Source: CAWJKP01 sp963843465
Lineage (GTDB): Bacteria; Planctomycetota; Planctomycetia; Pirellulales; Thermoguttaceae
Assembly: GCA_963843465.1 (NCBI GenBank)
Contig: CAWJKP010000002.1
Location: 372,001 to 436,000, forward strand
Direction of reading: 5' to 3'
Length of the DNA: 64,000 nt
The first letter of the stretch is position 1, and each line of letters starts with the position of its first letter. The position numbers and the translations under genes are program-made. The notes below the pieces were generated by a model. That model searched no databases and had not been told where the DNA came from. It was given only the letters and a program-made list of their open reading frames with translations. Shown one piece after another: positions 37,347-50,068 of the stretch.

Positions 37347-38725
37347 ATGTCGCAGAGGGCTAAGAAGTTGAGTCCGTGGGTGTCCCGCCCGGCGGCAGGC
37401 GCCCTGTTGGCCTTGGCAATCCTCATCGCCTGCGGACCTCCGGCCCGTGCCCAGGTGGTCGTCGGCGGCATCCAGCCGGTCGTCGGCGGGGTGTTCATCG
37501 ACGCTTCGGGCGCGGCGGCCAACGCCTCGGTCGAGAACCTGAGCAAGACCCGCGAGGCGCTGGCCGAGCAGGCGGCAGGCGTCCCGGCCGCGTTACAGGT
37601 CGGCGCCAAGCTGCGGAAGATCTCGCTGCGGCGGTTGGAAGCGGCGATCGAGATGTGCAAACAGACCGGCAAGCCGCTGCCCAACGAGATGAACTTCCTG
37701 GGCGGGCTCCAAGAGATCCGCTACGTGCTGGTCTATCCCGAGCAGAACGACCTGGTTCTGGCCGGTCCGGCCGAGGGCTGGAAGGTCGACGCCCAGGGGA
37801 GCGTGGTCGGCGTCAAGAGCAACCGGCCGGTGATGCTGCTGGACGACTTCCTGGTGGCCCTGCGTGCGGCCCTCTCGTCCAGCCGCGGCGTGATCAGTTG
37901 CTCGATCGACCCCAGCCGGGAAGGGATGCAGCGGCTACAGCAGTTCGTCAGGACACTGCACACCATCGGCAACCCGGAGATGACGGCCACGGCCATCCAA
38001 GAGCAGCTTGGCCCGCAGCAGATCACGGTCGGCGGGGTGCCGGCGACCAGCCATTTGCGCGGGTGCTGGTGGCGGCCGACTACCGCATGAAGCGGATCTC
38101 GATGGGGCTGGACTCTGCGCCGGTGGCCGGCCTGCCGAGCTTCGTGGCGATGAGCAAGGCCACGAGTGTGGGCATGAAGAACATGCTGCCGCGGTGGTGG
38201 CTGGAGCCGGATTACAAGCCGTTGGCGCGGGACGCGGAGGGGCTGACCTGGCAGTTGCAGGCGGCGACGGTCAAGTGCTTGACGGAGAACGACTTCTTCG
38301 ATGCGACGGGCGTGAAGCACCAGACGGGCACCTCGGACGCGGTGTCGCAGAAGTGGGCCGCGGCCATGACCGAGCGCTACGAGGCGCTCTCCAAGGCCGA
38401 ACCGGTCTTCGCCGAGCTGCGCAACTGCATGGACCTGGCCGTGGTGGCGGCCTTGGTGGCGAGGGAGAACCTGACGGCCAAGGCGAAAGTGGACCTGCCG
38501 CTGTTGCTCGGCGGGGAAGGGCTGCAAACGGCCACGCTCCCCGCGCCCAGGCGGATCGCCAGCCAGGCGGCCGTGATGAACAAGGGTCATAAGTGGATGA
38601 TCGCGGTGGGCGGGGTGCAGATCAATCCTTGGGCCAAGATCGATCAGGCCCGGCAAAGTGCCTCGCTGGGCCCTGTCCAGGGCGCCGCCCGGCCCGGCGA
38701 CAACGCCCGCTGGTGGTGGGACTGA
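37347..38725 (+). CDS. Secreted DUF1598 protein (frameshifted)
   Basis: ATG 37347 with GAGGAGC upstream. Signal peptide (AAGALLALAILIACGPPARA). The mature part begins with VVVGGIQPVVGGVFIDASGA and includes EMNFLGGLQEIRYVLVYPEQ, DLVLAGPAEGWKVDAQGSVV, then after a one-base deletion near 38058 VLVAADYRMKRISMGLDSAP, MKNMLPRWWLEPDYKPLARD and QAAVMNKGHKWMIAVGGVQI. This pattern is that of the planctomycete DUF1598 family, of unknown function. It stands alone after a divergent sigma-54 activator. Confidence 0.8.
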
Positions 38726-38806
38726 GCGGAAGGATGAAGGAGGAAGGATGAAGGATGAAGAGGCGGATGTTTTCGCCTCCGTCCCTCCTCCCTTATCTCT
38801 CATCCC

Positions 38807-39865
38807 TCATCCCTCGCTGTACCAGCGGTCCAATACGGCGTGCCACTGCTGGGGACGGCGGACCTCGATGAACGCCTGGCGAACCGATTCCGCCTGCGGG
38901 TGCAGGCGCGAATACTTGATGCCGAAGTTCCGCATGACCCCCAGGCATCGCTCTTTCCCGTAGCAAAGCTCCGCCAGACGATAGTGCTCGCCCATCACGT
39001 CGCGCTGTTGCCCGAGGTTGGGCGGCGGCGGAAGCGGCAGCCCGGCGGCCAAGGCCCGCACCTGCTGGAAGATCCAAGGGTTGCCGATCGCTCCCCGGGC
39101 GACTGCCACGCCGTCGACGCCCGTTTGGACGATCATATTGAGGCAGTCCTGGGCGGTGAACAGGTCGCCGCTGCCCAAGACGATTTGCCCGCCGGCATGG
39201 GCTTTCACCTCGCGGAGGAAGTCCCAGGAGCTTTGGCCCTCGTAACGCTGCCGCACCGTCCGCCCGTGTACCGTCACGGCGGCCACGCCGATCCGCAGCG
39301 CGCCGTCGAAGATCGTGTAGAAGTCGTCCCGGCTGCGGGCCGAGTCGTCCATGCCGCGGCGCATCTTCACGGTGACCGGCACGTGCGGCGGCACGGCCTG
39401 CCGTACCTGGTCCACGATCTCCAGGGCGGCGGCCGGCTGGCTCAAGAGGTAGCCGCCACGGCAGCGTCCCAAGACCTTTTTCACCGGGCAGCCGAAATTG
39501 ATGTCGATGCAATCGAAACCCGCCTCGACCAGCTTCAGCGCGGCCGGGGCGAAGCTTTCCGGCAGCGCGCCGATCAACTGCGCCCCCGAGGGCCGCTCCT
39601 CGGCGGTGGCGCGGATATAGCGTTTCGCCTTGCGGCCCTTGGTCACGTCGAGGATGAATTGGTCCAGCAGCACCTCGCCGATGGTGTAGCCGGCCCCCAA
39701 CCGCCGGGCGATGACACGGTTCGGCCAGTCGCTGTAGCCGCTCAGCGCCGCCTGAACGACGGGGAAATCGACCGTCACCGGCCCGAGGTGCAGGGGCGGG
39801 AGTGGGAGTTGTATTGCGTTCTCCCTCTCCCTGCGGGAGAGGGTTGGGGTCGGGGGATCTACCAT
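38807..39865 (-). CDS. tRNA-dihydrouridine synthase
   Basis: FMN-dependent TIM barrel of the Dus family that reduces uridine in tRNA D-loops. PVVQAALSGYSDWPNRVIAR, CIDINFGCPVKKVLGRCRGG with the family cysteine, VPVTVKMRRGMDDSA, VTVHGRTVRQRYEGQSSWDF, LGSGDLFTAQDCLNMIVQTG, DGVAVARGAIGNPWIFQQV and a C-terminal helical domain are seen. The first 15 residues (PTPTLSRRERE) come from a dispersed GGGAGAGGG-type repeat at 39822-39852, so the native start may lie further in. Confidence 0.88.
   Translation of the reverse strand: MVDPPTPTLSRRERENAIQLPLPPLHLGPVTVDFPVVQAALSGYSDWPNRVIARRLGAGYTIGEVLLDQFILDVTKGRKAKRYIRATAEERPSGAQLIGALPESFAPAALKLVEAGFDCIDINFGCPVKKVLGRCRGGYLLSQPAAALEIVDQVRQAVPPHVPVTVKMRRGMDDSARSRDDFYTIFDGALRIGVAAVTVHGRTVRQRYEGQSSWDFLREVKAHAGGQIVLGSGDLFTAQDCLNMIVQTGVDGVAVARGAIGNPWIFQQVRALAAGLPLPPPPNLGQQRDVMGEHYRLAELCYGKERCLGVMRNFGIKYSRLHPQAESVRQAFIEVRRPQQWHAVLDRWYSEG
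39822..39852. repeat. CCCTCTCCCTGCGGGAGAGG palindromic repeat at the dus start
   Basis: Short perfect palindrome followed by GTTGGGGTCGGGG. A widespread unit type in bacterial genomes. Here it is translated as the first residues of the Dus protein. Confidence 0.7.
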
Positions 39866-39868
39866 TCG

Positions 39869-40111
39869 TCAACCATTTTCGTACCGCACAGCCGGCGGAA
39901 GCGTGCTTGAGACGGTGGAAAGTCGTAAAGCCGGCAGGTACGGGTTGCTCTTCTCTGATTCCAGCCAGTAGCCTCGAAGTTCTTCACCTCCCACGGCGAT
40001 CCGCGTCCCTTCCGGCAGCCGCCTCTTGCGGAAAAGCTCGTACAGCGCCGGTACGAGCTTGCGGGCGGTCAGATCCCCGGAGGCGCCGAAGATAACGATG
40101 GTCTGCGACAT
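39869..40111 (-). pseudogene. zwf: Glucose-6-phosphate dehydrogenase N-terminal stub
   Basis: From ATG 40111, SQTIVIFGASGDLTARKLVP then ALYELFRKRRLPEGTRIAVG is the Zwf N-terminus with its NADP-binding GASGDLTxRKL motif. After about 40 residues the similarity stops and the frame ends at 39869, whereas Zwf has about 480-510 residues. It is therefore a truncated remnant left of the dus gene. gnd, the next pathway enzyme, is intact apart from a frameshift 7 kb away. Confidence 0.75.
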
Positions 40112-40133
40112 CGAAGCTGACCCTAAGACAGCA

Positions 40134-40250
40134 AAATGGGAGACAGGAAGATAGGGCAAAGGAAAATTGTACTTGACTTGTCCAACTTAGTCTTTTCTTC
40201 GTCTATCTTCCTGTCCCTAATTTTCCTGTCTTCTCCGTCCTAGACTAAGT
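40134..40250. repeat. Purine/pyrimidine inverted repeat
   Basis: Arms of the type GGGAGACAGGAAGATAGGGC and GTCTATCTTCCTGTCCC face each other across about 60 bases, with GGAAAATT/AATTTTCC inside, between the zwf stub and the SDR gene. Confidence 0.55.
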
Positions 40251-40283
40251 TGGCTGCCTTGAATTTTCGTCACCCAACGCCGT

Positions 40284-41069
40284 TCAGAACCAGGCGGCCG
40301 TGAATCCGCCGTCGACATTGACCGCCGCGCCGGTCATGAAGCTGCCCGCCCGCGGCGACAGCAGCAAGAGCATCGCGCCGACCAGCTCGTCGGGCTCGCC
40401 GAAACGCTTCATGGGCGTGTGCCGCAGGATGTTGTCGATCCGCTCCTGGTCCAGCAGCTTGCGGTTCTGCTCGGCCGGAAAGAAGCCCGGGCAGATGGCG
40501 TTGACGCGAACGCCCTGCGGGCCGAACTCCCGGGCCACGTTCCGCGTGAGGTTGAGCACGGCCGATTTCGAGCAGGCATAGGCGAAAACGCGCGACAGCG
40601 GCAGGTGGCTGGTCACGCTGCCGATATTGAGGATCGCGCCGCCGCCGTCGGCGACCATCCGCCGGGCGAAGATCTGGCAGGCCTGGAAAACGGCCTTGAG
40701 GTTGATCGTCATCACCCGGTCCCAATCGGCGTCGGTGGCCTCCAGGAACGAGCTTCCGGCGTTGACTCCGGCCGAATTGATGAGGATCTCGACGCGGCCC
40801 TTGACCTCCAGGGCTCGGGCCAGCAGGTTGTCGATCGACGGGCGGCTGGCGACGTTGACGGTGGCGTAGCTGGCCTTGCCGCCGCAGTTCTCCAGGTCCT
40901 TGACCCGGGCCTGGCAGCCCTCGGCGGTCAGGTCGGCGACCACCACGTGCGCCCCGGCCTGGACCAGGCCCCGGCAAAGCGCCCCGCCGAGCACTCCCGC
41001 CCCGCCGATGACCACAGCCACCTGATCCTTCAGGCCGAAGAGCTGCTCCAAGTAGGACGCGATCGGCAT
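40284..41069 (-). CDS. Short-chain dehydrogenase/reductase (sugar-acid oxidoreductase-like)
   Basis: 261 residues. NAD(P)-binding VAVVIGGAGVLGGALCRGLV, where the usual TGxxxGIG is GGAGVLG; LINSAGVNAGSSFLEATD; catalytic Ser in LNIGSVTSHL and YxxxK in FAYACSKSAVLNLTRNVARE; ICPGFFPAEQNRKLL; C-terminal GSFMTGAAVNVDGGFTA. The MTINLKAVFQACQ and ICPGFFPAEQN segments are like those of planctomycete D-mannonate/gluconate-type oxidoreductases. Substrate inferred only. Confidence 0.85.
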   Translation of the reverse strand: MPIASYLEQLFGLKDQVAVVIGGAGVLGGALCRGLVQAGAHVVVADLTAEGCQARVKDLENCGGKASYATVNVASRPSIDNLLARALEVKGRVEILINSAGVNAGSSFLEATDADWDRVMTINLKAVFQACQIFARRMVADGGGAILNIGSVTSHLPLSRVFAYACSKSAVLNLTRNVAREFGPQGVRVNAICPGFFPAEQNRKLLDQERIDNILRHTPMKRFGEPDELVGAMLLLLSPRAGSFMTGAAVNVDGGFTAAWF

Positions 41070-41096
41070 GACGACAAACTCCTGGATTCGACTTCC

Positions 41097-41298
41097 CCCT
41101 CTCCCGGAGCAACATTATGCATCAGCTAGCATTGACAGCCAAATCGTCTTGCCACATCGGGAGCAATCGACCCAGACTACCACGATTGGTCGCCGACCTG
41201 GCGCGAAACTTCACGCCTTGTTGACGTAAGTCCTTATTTGACGGTCGAATTCTGCTAGCAGTGATAGCTGATGCATAATGTTGCGGAGGGAGAGGGGG
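41097..41298. mobile_element. MITE-like element with ~40-bp terminal inverted repeats
   Basis: The left arm contains CAACATTATGCATCAGCTA (41109-41127) preceded by CCCCTCTCCCGGAG. The right arm is TAGCTGATGCATAATGTTG preceded by CTAGCAGTGA and followed by CGGAGGGAGAGGGG (to 41298). The roughly 115-base core encodes nothing. It sits between the SDR start and the Memo-domain stop. Confidence 0.6.
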
Positions 41299-41304
41299 AC
41301 GACG

Positions 41305-43345
41305 CTACGCGAACAGCGCGCCGGCGTAGCCCACGACTCGCTGGCGGTCGCCGGAGGCATCGGCGCTGGTGGCGTAGCCGACCTCCTCGCAACGGTTCAG
41401 AAAGTTTAACCGCCGCAGGGTCTTCATCGCTACCACCGCCGGCAGCACGCCGCACATGCTGATCTGCTGATCGTGGACGGTGCGGTAGAGCCGCTCCGGG
41501 TCCAGCGAGCCCAGCGCGTCCAGGGCCATGCGGTCCCGCAGCCGGGTCTGCGTCTCGTCGGCATAGTGGTTCATGTCGCTGGAGACCACCAGCAACGGAC
41601 GCTCCTCCATCTGGCCCAGCACGCCGGCAAGCTGCTCGGCAAAACGCTCCAGCGCGTCCAGGTCGCCGCCGTGGATGGCGATCCCCACCACGCGGGCCTG
41701 CGGCGCCAGCCGCGCCAAGAGTGGCAACTGCACCTCGATCGCATGTTCCCGGCCGTGCGCCGCCGCGTCCAGCACCAGGCCGGTGATCGAGTCGGCCAAC
41801 TGCCGGGCCAACTCCGGGTCCGACTCCAACGACCGGCCGGGCAACTGCCAGGTGCGGTGCGGCGCGACGGCCCAGTCGGCGCCTTCCGGGTGGTGCTTGG
41901 GCGCCAGCACGATCACGCACCGGGGAATCTTCACGCGGCGGAAGACCGCGGCGGCCAGGCGGCCGGAATAAATCCAGCCGGCGTGCGGCACCAGCACCCC
42001 GGCCCAGGGCTCCGGCTGCGAAGCGCCGGAGAACCACTCGTCGAGCATGCGATCGATCTCCTCGGCCCGGCCCGGATAAAAGCTTCCCGCGACCGCCGCC
42101 GGGCGGATCTCGCTGCCGGCCTGCGGGGCCTGCCGGTTGCTCGCCGCAATCCTCGACGCCGTGCAGGCGACGGCCATGCTGAACAGTCCCGCCGGGCCGG
42201 CGGTGGGCAGGCGCAAGAGTCCCATCGCCTCCGCCAGCATGTCGGCAGGCGAGCCCTGCGGGTCGTAGCATAGGGCCCAATGGTTCTGCTGGGCCACCAG
42301 CAGGGCTCGCCGCCGCGGATCGACGCCCGACAGGTCCGCCTTGTCGGTCCCGCCGAGCATGGCCGGGTCCCAGAGCACGGTCAGTCCCACCGCCGCCGTT
42401 GGTACCGCCGCCGGGGCGACCCCCGCCGTTTGCAACCCGCCGGCGGCAGCCTTGGTCAGCCCGAAGAGCGTCGACTGCAAGGGCATGTCCGGCCGCAGCG
42501 AGACCTGGCTGCAATCGATCCGCTGGTCGCTGCCGGCCAATTGGATCGAGAGGACCAGCCCATTGACGCCGCCGTCGAAGGCCGTCGGCAGGTAGTAGCG
42601 GGGGGTAGCGCCGACGAGAAGAGCCCCCAGGTTGTGGTGGCAGAAGTCTGCCAGCATGGCCACCTCGGCCTGGCTCGGCCCGGGCGGGCCCGCTTGCGGA
42701 ACGGCGGCCGTCAGGCAGCTCTTCAGCGCTCCTTCGACGGCATAACCCTCGAAGGTCATCAGCACCGTGTCGTCGTCCTGCCAGGCGTGCGGCGGCAGCC
42801 CGGCCTTGTGGCAGACCTGTTCCAAAAAGCCTTCGGCGTCGAGCTGATGCTCGACGGCCACGCCCGGCAGCAGCAGTCCCCGGGCGTTGCCCCGCGAGAT
42901 TTGCAGCCCGTGCTTGCCGATGACCACCGCCTTGCGGCGCTGGCGGCCCCGCGCGGTCACCGGCTCCAATCCCCAGAGCAACCAGAACGTCAACGTCCAG
43001 GTCAGGCAGCTCGACGGGCGAGATCGGCGGGAATCGCGGATCGTCCGTGGCCGCGCGGAACGCCGCATGGTCGATCGCCTGCGCCAGCGGCACCGACTGC
43101 CCGAGGAACCCGCAGCAGCTCCGCAACTGGCCGGATCGCTTGAGAGTCACGAACGCACCGAGCAAGGGCACGGCGGCAATCTCTTCCAGGGTCTGATCGA
43201 GCCGTTCGGGCGGGCTGCCCACCACCGCGGCGATTACCCTGCGGCACGCCGCCTGTAAGACCAACTGCTCCTGCGGCTTGCTCAGTTTCGGTTTCCCGGA
43301 GGCGACGTTTACGGCGGGGCTGGTCGGCTGAGGCTGATCTGGCAC
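41305..43345 (-). CDS. AMMECR1-Memo fusion protein (AmmeMemoRadiSam proteins A and B; frameshifted)
   Basis: A plausible own start is GTG 43345 with GGGAGAGA eight bases upstream. AMMECR1 part: EEIAAVPLLGAFVTLKRSGQ, LRSCCGFLGQS and, after one extra base near 42970, VVIGKHGLQISRGNARGLLL, LEQVCHKAGLPPHAW. A linking domain of about 190 residues follows (FCHHNLGALLVGATPRYYLP). The C-terminal Memo part has AAVAGSFYPGRAEEIDRMLD, VLVPHAGWIYSGRLAAAVFR, VIVLAPKHHPEGADWAV, EHAIEVQLPLLARLAP, VVSSDMNHYADETQTRLRD. Memo-like proteins are dioxygenase-fold. The trio's biochemical role is unknown. The frame is also open from the radical SAM gene upstream. Confidence 0.85.
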
Positions 43346-44791
<1,446 letters not shown>

Positions 44792-45005
44792 ATACTGTTA
44801 ACCCTGATGGGTGGATTATCGTGGGAAAGGGCTTTTCGACAAGATCCACTAAGAATACTACGCCTGCGGCCCGACTGGTATCACGCCAGCGGGTTGGCCA
44901 AGTAGGTCCCGCCTGCCGGGCGGGACCGGGCCGACCCGCGATTACCGCTCGGCACGCTGGACCGGGATGTACCCTTAACAGTCCGTCCTACGCGCAAATG
45001 CTGAG

Positions 45006-46830
45006 TTATTCTTCCGCGGCTACCAGGCCGAAGCTTTCCCACACGAGTTTGTCGATCTCCCATTCGCCATCTTCGCCGCGCGCCTTCTGAGCGATCCGCT
45101 GGCGCACGGCTTGAATGATCCTCTGTGCAACCGGGGCGTCCAGGCGAGGCAACGGAAACCTCTTGACGTACTGCGTCATAAACCGCCGCCGACCGGCATA
45201 GAGTTTGTTGTGGAAGACGATGTCGTAGTACCTGGTCACGAACGAGGAATTGGCGACCGCTAACAAAAGCAGAAGCCAGTCCGACTTGAACCCTCGGCGC
45301 AGCGTCATCCAGTAGCAATCTCCATTCACGAGAGCGCCGCTCGGATCGAAACAGAATCGTGGTTCTTCGACAATGTCCGGGGAGACGATTTTGGGCCTTG
45401 CCCAGTCGAGGGGATTGTGAGGAACCCAGATTTCATACCATTGTCTGCCCGCCTCAATTACGTACGTGCGACTGAAAAGCCGCTCTTTGTGGGATTCCAG
45501 ATACGCTCCGGCTCTCGGGTAGTCGTTGAGTTGGATAACCACGCGTTTGCCGTTTTCGACGGTGTGCGTGTAGAGCACCTTCCGCGTGGGAGAGGCCGGT
45601 ACCCATCGCTGCGTCTCAAGGTGCGTAAGGAGCGGGTGGAGCAGCTCGGCCTCGGGCTGCAGCCGGCTCGGCAGACACTCCCAATCGTCACGAATAAATA
45701 CTTCATCGGCCGTGGTCTTGATGCCGACGCGAATGTTCGCCACGTCGGCGAACCAGCAGCCACGCTGCGCCTCGACGCGACTGAGCCACTGCCGGTAATC
45801 GGCTGTTGACAGCGACCAGGTATCATCGTTATCTGCCGCCGCAAGGACGCCGCGCTCGATCCTGAACGTACCCGTTTCCGTTCGCACTAACCCTTGCACG
45901 CCGCGGTCCCTGAAAGCATCGAGAACGCCGGCGCACTCGCGGGCAGGCGTTGCTATACTGCACGGGGTCAGAGATGCACCGTTCGTAGTCCCGCCTTCAG
46001 GCGGTCTTGCGGCGGACTTCCCGCTAAAGCCGGTACTACGAACCTGTGCCACTTCGTCCCGCGCAGTATAGCTTGCCGTTCGCCCGATGCTCATAGACTC
46101 GATCAAACGCGCACGGGGTATCGGACGCTCTTTGCTTTCGCGCAATCACAATGACCGGCAGGATGGCTGCGGTGAATAGCTTCGTGTCGCCGAGGTCATA
46201 GATCGCTTCCAGGTCGAACTCGCCGCGCAGCAGACGCCGAAGCGAGGCGCCCGATTTGACGGTCAGGAAGCGATTTGACGTGAGCAGGCCGAGAACGCCC
46301 CCGGGCTTGAGCACGCCGGCGATAGCCTTCACAAAAGCATGGTAGAGGTCAACTCGGCCCGTCAACCCGAATCGCCTTGCCAAGTCCTGCGCCGCGGCGG
46401 CTCCCAGGACTTGGGTTCTCACGTAGGGCGGGTTGGCAATCACCACGTCGAATTGTCTCAAAGCGGCCGGCTCGAAATCGTCAAAGAGGGATCGTTGCCC
46501 CCTCCGCGGGCCAACGTCAATTCCCTCAATTGCTAGGAAGTCCCGCTGTTGGAGAACAACATCCGCTACACCGGTGTTGGCGAGCAAGCCGGCCGCTTGC
46601 CGCAACGCTTCTCCGTCGGTTTCGTACCCGTACATGACCGCTCGGTTGCGCACCCGGGACGGCACGGCTTGAGACAGCGCGAACAGCAGCGCACCACCAC
46701 CGCACGCGGGATCAAGAATGTCAATCGCGCGTGGCGCTGGCCGAAACGCGCCGGGCCACTGCCTCCGCCAAGAACTCGGCAAGCTCAGGCGGCGTGTAGT
46801 GGATACCTTTTGCCTTGATCCGGTCCGCTT

Positions 46831-46834
<4 letters not shown>
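45006..46834 (-). pseudogene. Eco57I/N6-adenine class DNA methyltransferase, interrupted and frameshifted
   Basis: ATG 46834 overlaps the gnd stop (ATGA). MKADRIKAKGIHYTPPELAE is the usual start of class I type IIG-like methyltransferases. One extra base near 46745 leads to motif I DILDPACGGGALLFALS and catalytic motif IV FDVVIANPPYVRTQ, then LTSNRFLTVKSGASLRRLL. At about 46075 a palindromic insertion introduces a stop. The target-recognition/C-terminal part resumes by 45930 (VQGLVRTETGTFRI, GCWFADVANIRVGIKTTADE, FNKLYAGRRRF-like FHNKLYAGRRRFMTQYVKRF PLPRLDAP). It probably methylated adenine in a specific site; now likely inactive unless the insertion is an assembly artefact. Confidence 0.78.
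45950..46075. mobile_element. MITE-like palindromic insertion in the methyltransferase gene
   Basis: The termini are GTTGCTATACTGCACGGGG (left) and CCCGCGCAGTATAGCTTG (right, inverted). The inner arms TTCGTAGTCCCGCCTTCAGG and CTAAAGCCGGTACTACGAAC also pair. About 125 bases, non-coding, splitting the coding sequence. Confidence 0.65.
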
Positions 46835-48283
<1,449 letters not shown>

Positions 48284-48348
48284 AGTGGTCGAATCCTTCG
48301 GGATTAGGGATGAGTTCATCATGCCGCCTTGCGGTAACTGCTTCGGTC

Positions 48349-48408
48349 AGAATTCTCACGAATTCTGCTACGCGCTACGGCCCGGTAGCGGAATTCGTGA
48401 GAATTCCG
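48349..48408. repeat. GAATTCTCACGAATTC palindromic repeat
   Basis: CAGAATTCTCACGAATTCTG and CGGAATTCGTGAGAATTCCG face each other across a short centre. The only copy seen in this window. Confidence 0.75.
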
Positions 48409-48578
48409 CCCTGCCAAGCCGCGTGGGAAAGCCCATGGCAAAATGGTGGGGCTTGCTGCGGTCGGTGCGCTACTGCCTTGTGCCCGTTCTACATATCGTG
48501 CGTGCGGCGGATTTCCTCGACGGGTATGTCCCCACCTTCCTTCGCCCTGGCCTCCAGAAAGGACATGAACTACCGTCT

Positions 48579-48878
48579 TCACAGATCCCGTCCCTCAACC
48601 GTTTCCTGCTCCCGCGGCACGGGCTCGCCGAGGGCCCAGCGGTGGAGGAGGTCCGGGCAGAAGTCGGCCTCGTTCGGCCAGACAATAGTACCCAATTCGG
48701 GATCGACTCGCACTTGCCGGAAGAACTGCGGGTCTTCCAGCGGCCGGAACACGCCCTCCCGCCCTAGGATTCGCCGCGCCAGATCGACGACTCCCTGCAC
48801 GCCGTCCGAGAACCTCAATTCGACGCGGTATGCATCCACGACGCGCGCCTCGACAACAGTCGCACATGGCTCGAACAT
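48579..48878 (-). CDS. DUF2442 protein
   Basis: Start ATG 48878 is selected. About 99 residues: VEARVVDAYRVELRFSDGVQ, GVVDLARRILGREGVFRPLE, DPQFFRQVRVDPELGTIVWP, NEADFCPDLLH, characteristic of DUF2442 (NADFC-like motif). DUF2442 genes commonly follow DUF4160 genes, a pairing suspected to be toxin-antitoxin-like. Here the DUF4160 partner upstream is truncated. Confidence 0.8.
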   Translation of the reverse strand: MFEPCATVVEARVVDAYRVELRFSDGVQGVVDLARRILGREGVFRPLEDPQFFRQVRVDPELGTIVWPNEADFCPDLLHRWALGEPVPREQETVEGRDL

Positions 48879-48879
48879 G

Positions 48880-48981
48880 CGAAGTCCCCCTACCGCAACG
48901 GATCGCGTGGAAATGAGGCGGCGGATGTTCGTCATAGTACATGGCGATGACGATTCCAAAGAACCGGCTGATTTCGGGCAT
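48880..48981 (-). pseudogene. DUF4160 N-terminal remnant
   Basis: From ATG 48981, PEISRFFGIVIAMYYDEHPP followed by PHFHA is the DUF4160 start with its histidine cluster. The remaining roughly 55 residues of the usual 80-90 are missing before the DUF2442 start. Confidence 0.65.
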
Positions 48982-49033
48982 GTAGGCGTCCCCCGCCCCC
49001 GTCTTCCATCATATCCTACCTACCGCCTGGCAT

Positions 49034-49900
49034 CTATCCCTCCACCCGCCACGGCGGTTTCGCCGGCAGGTAGCTATCAAATTCCGCCAGCAACTGGGCC
49101 TGGTACTGGCCCGCGAACGTGCCGCCCAGGAAGCGACCGATGCCCTCGTCGACAAACCGTTTCCAACTGGCTTCTTCCGCCCCTGGATTGATGGGGAAGA
49201 AGAGGGCGGCGTTGGCCGTCGCCGCGGCGTAGTCGCCGGGGGCGTCGCCGATCATCAGCGCATGGTCCGGCGGATACTTGGCCGCCATGGCCATGAATTG
49301 TTTCTTGGTGCCGCTCTCCTGGCCGCAGATCGCTCGCGCATAGCGGTCCAGCCTGTGCTCCTCCCACTCGCGGATGAGGGCCTCTTGTGGCGTGGCGGAG
49401 ACGACCAGCACGTCGGCCGCCCGGCTGAGACGCTCAAGGCTCTCCCGCACGCAGGGAAACGGCGGCACGCCGCGGACCATCCCCTCGATGGACTTGTTCA
49501 CCGCCAGGGACCACTCCAGGGCCTGCTTCAGGTCCGCGCCGCCGTCCGCCGCAACAGCGTTGGCAAGCGCGGGATTGCCGAGCTTCGTCTCGCGCCCAAT
49601 CCAGGCCACCAGGCCCGGCGGAATTTGGATCTGGACACCCCGTGCCTTGACCTCCGGCCGCTTCTGGAGCCACTGGAGCGTCTCGATCAGGGCTGGGAAT
49701 CGATTGATCCCGCGGCTCTTCGAGTAGAGATTGACAAACTCGGCGGCCTCGCGGGCGTATTTGCTCACGCCCTGGAGTTCGTAGAAGTTGATCGTGGCGG
49801 GGATGAAGCACTCCTTGTGCTTCAACTCCATGGTGTCGAACGCGCAGCCGTCGGAGTCGATGCCGACGAGGAAGGGGCAACGGGGGGTGAACTCGGTCAT
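49034..49900 (-). CDS. HAD-superfamily hydrolase
   Basis: ATG 49900 is chosen because residues upstream derive from a repeat. Motif I FLVGIDSDGCAFDTMELKHK, where DxD appears as DSDG; motif II-like VLVVSATPQEALIREW; a lysine in GTKKQFMAMAAK; motif III/IV ALMIGDAPGDYAAATANAAL. A long cap (residues 40-180) includes LETLQWLQKRPEVK-like segments. Phosphatase on an unknown small substrate. Stands alone between repeats. Confidence 0.82.
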   Translation of the reverse strand: MTEFTPRCPFLVGIDSDGCAFDTMELKHKECFIPATINFYELQGVSKYAREAAEFVNLYSKSRGINRFPALIETLQWLQKRPEVKARGVQIQIPPGLVAWIGRETKLGNPALANAVAADGGADLKQALEWSLAVNKSIEGMVRGVPPFPCVRESLERLSRAADVLVVSATPQEALIREWEEHRLDRYARAICGQESGTKKQFMAMAAKYPPDHALMIGDAPGDYAAATANAALFFPINPGAEEASWKRFVDEGIGRFLGGTFAGQYQAQLLAEFDSYLPAKPPWRVEG

Positions 49901-49943
49901 GGGACTCGCAGGAGACGATCCTTTCTCGATTGGTTGACGATGG

Positions 49944-50037
49944 GTAGGGTGGGACAAGCTCGCGTAAGCGAGCGCCGGCCCACCAACTCTGCTCTTGGTG
50001 GGCCGGCGGCCGCCACGGCGGCCTTGTCCCACCCTAC
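49944..50037. repeat. GTAGGGTGGGACAAGC palindromic repeat
   Basis: GTAGGGTGGGACAAGC at 49944 pairs with GCCTTGTCCCACCCTAC at 50037. Inner arms GGCCGGCCCACCAAC and TTGGTGGGCCGGC also pair. Confidence 0.8.
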
Positions 50038-50068
50038 TATTGCTGGACGGTCATTCCTTCGCCGGTCC

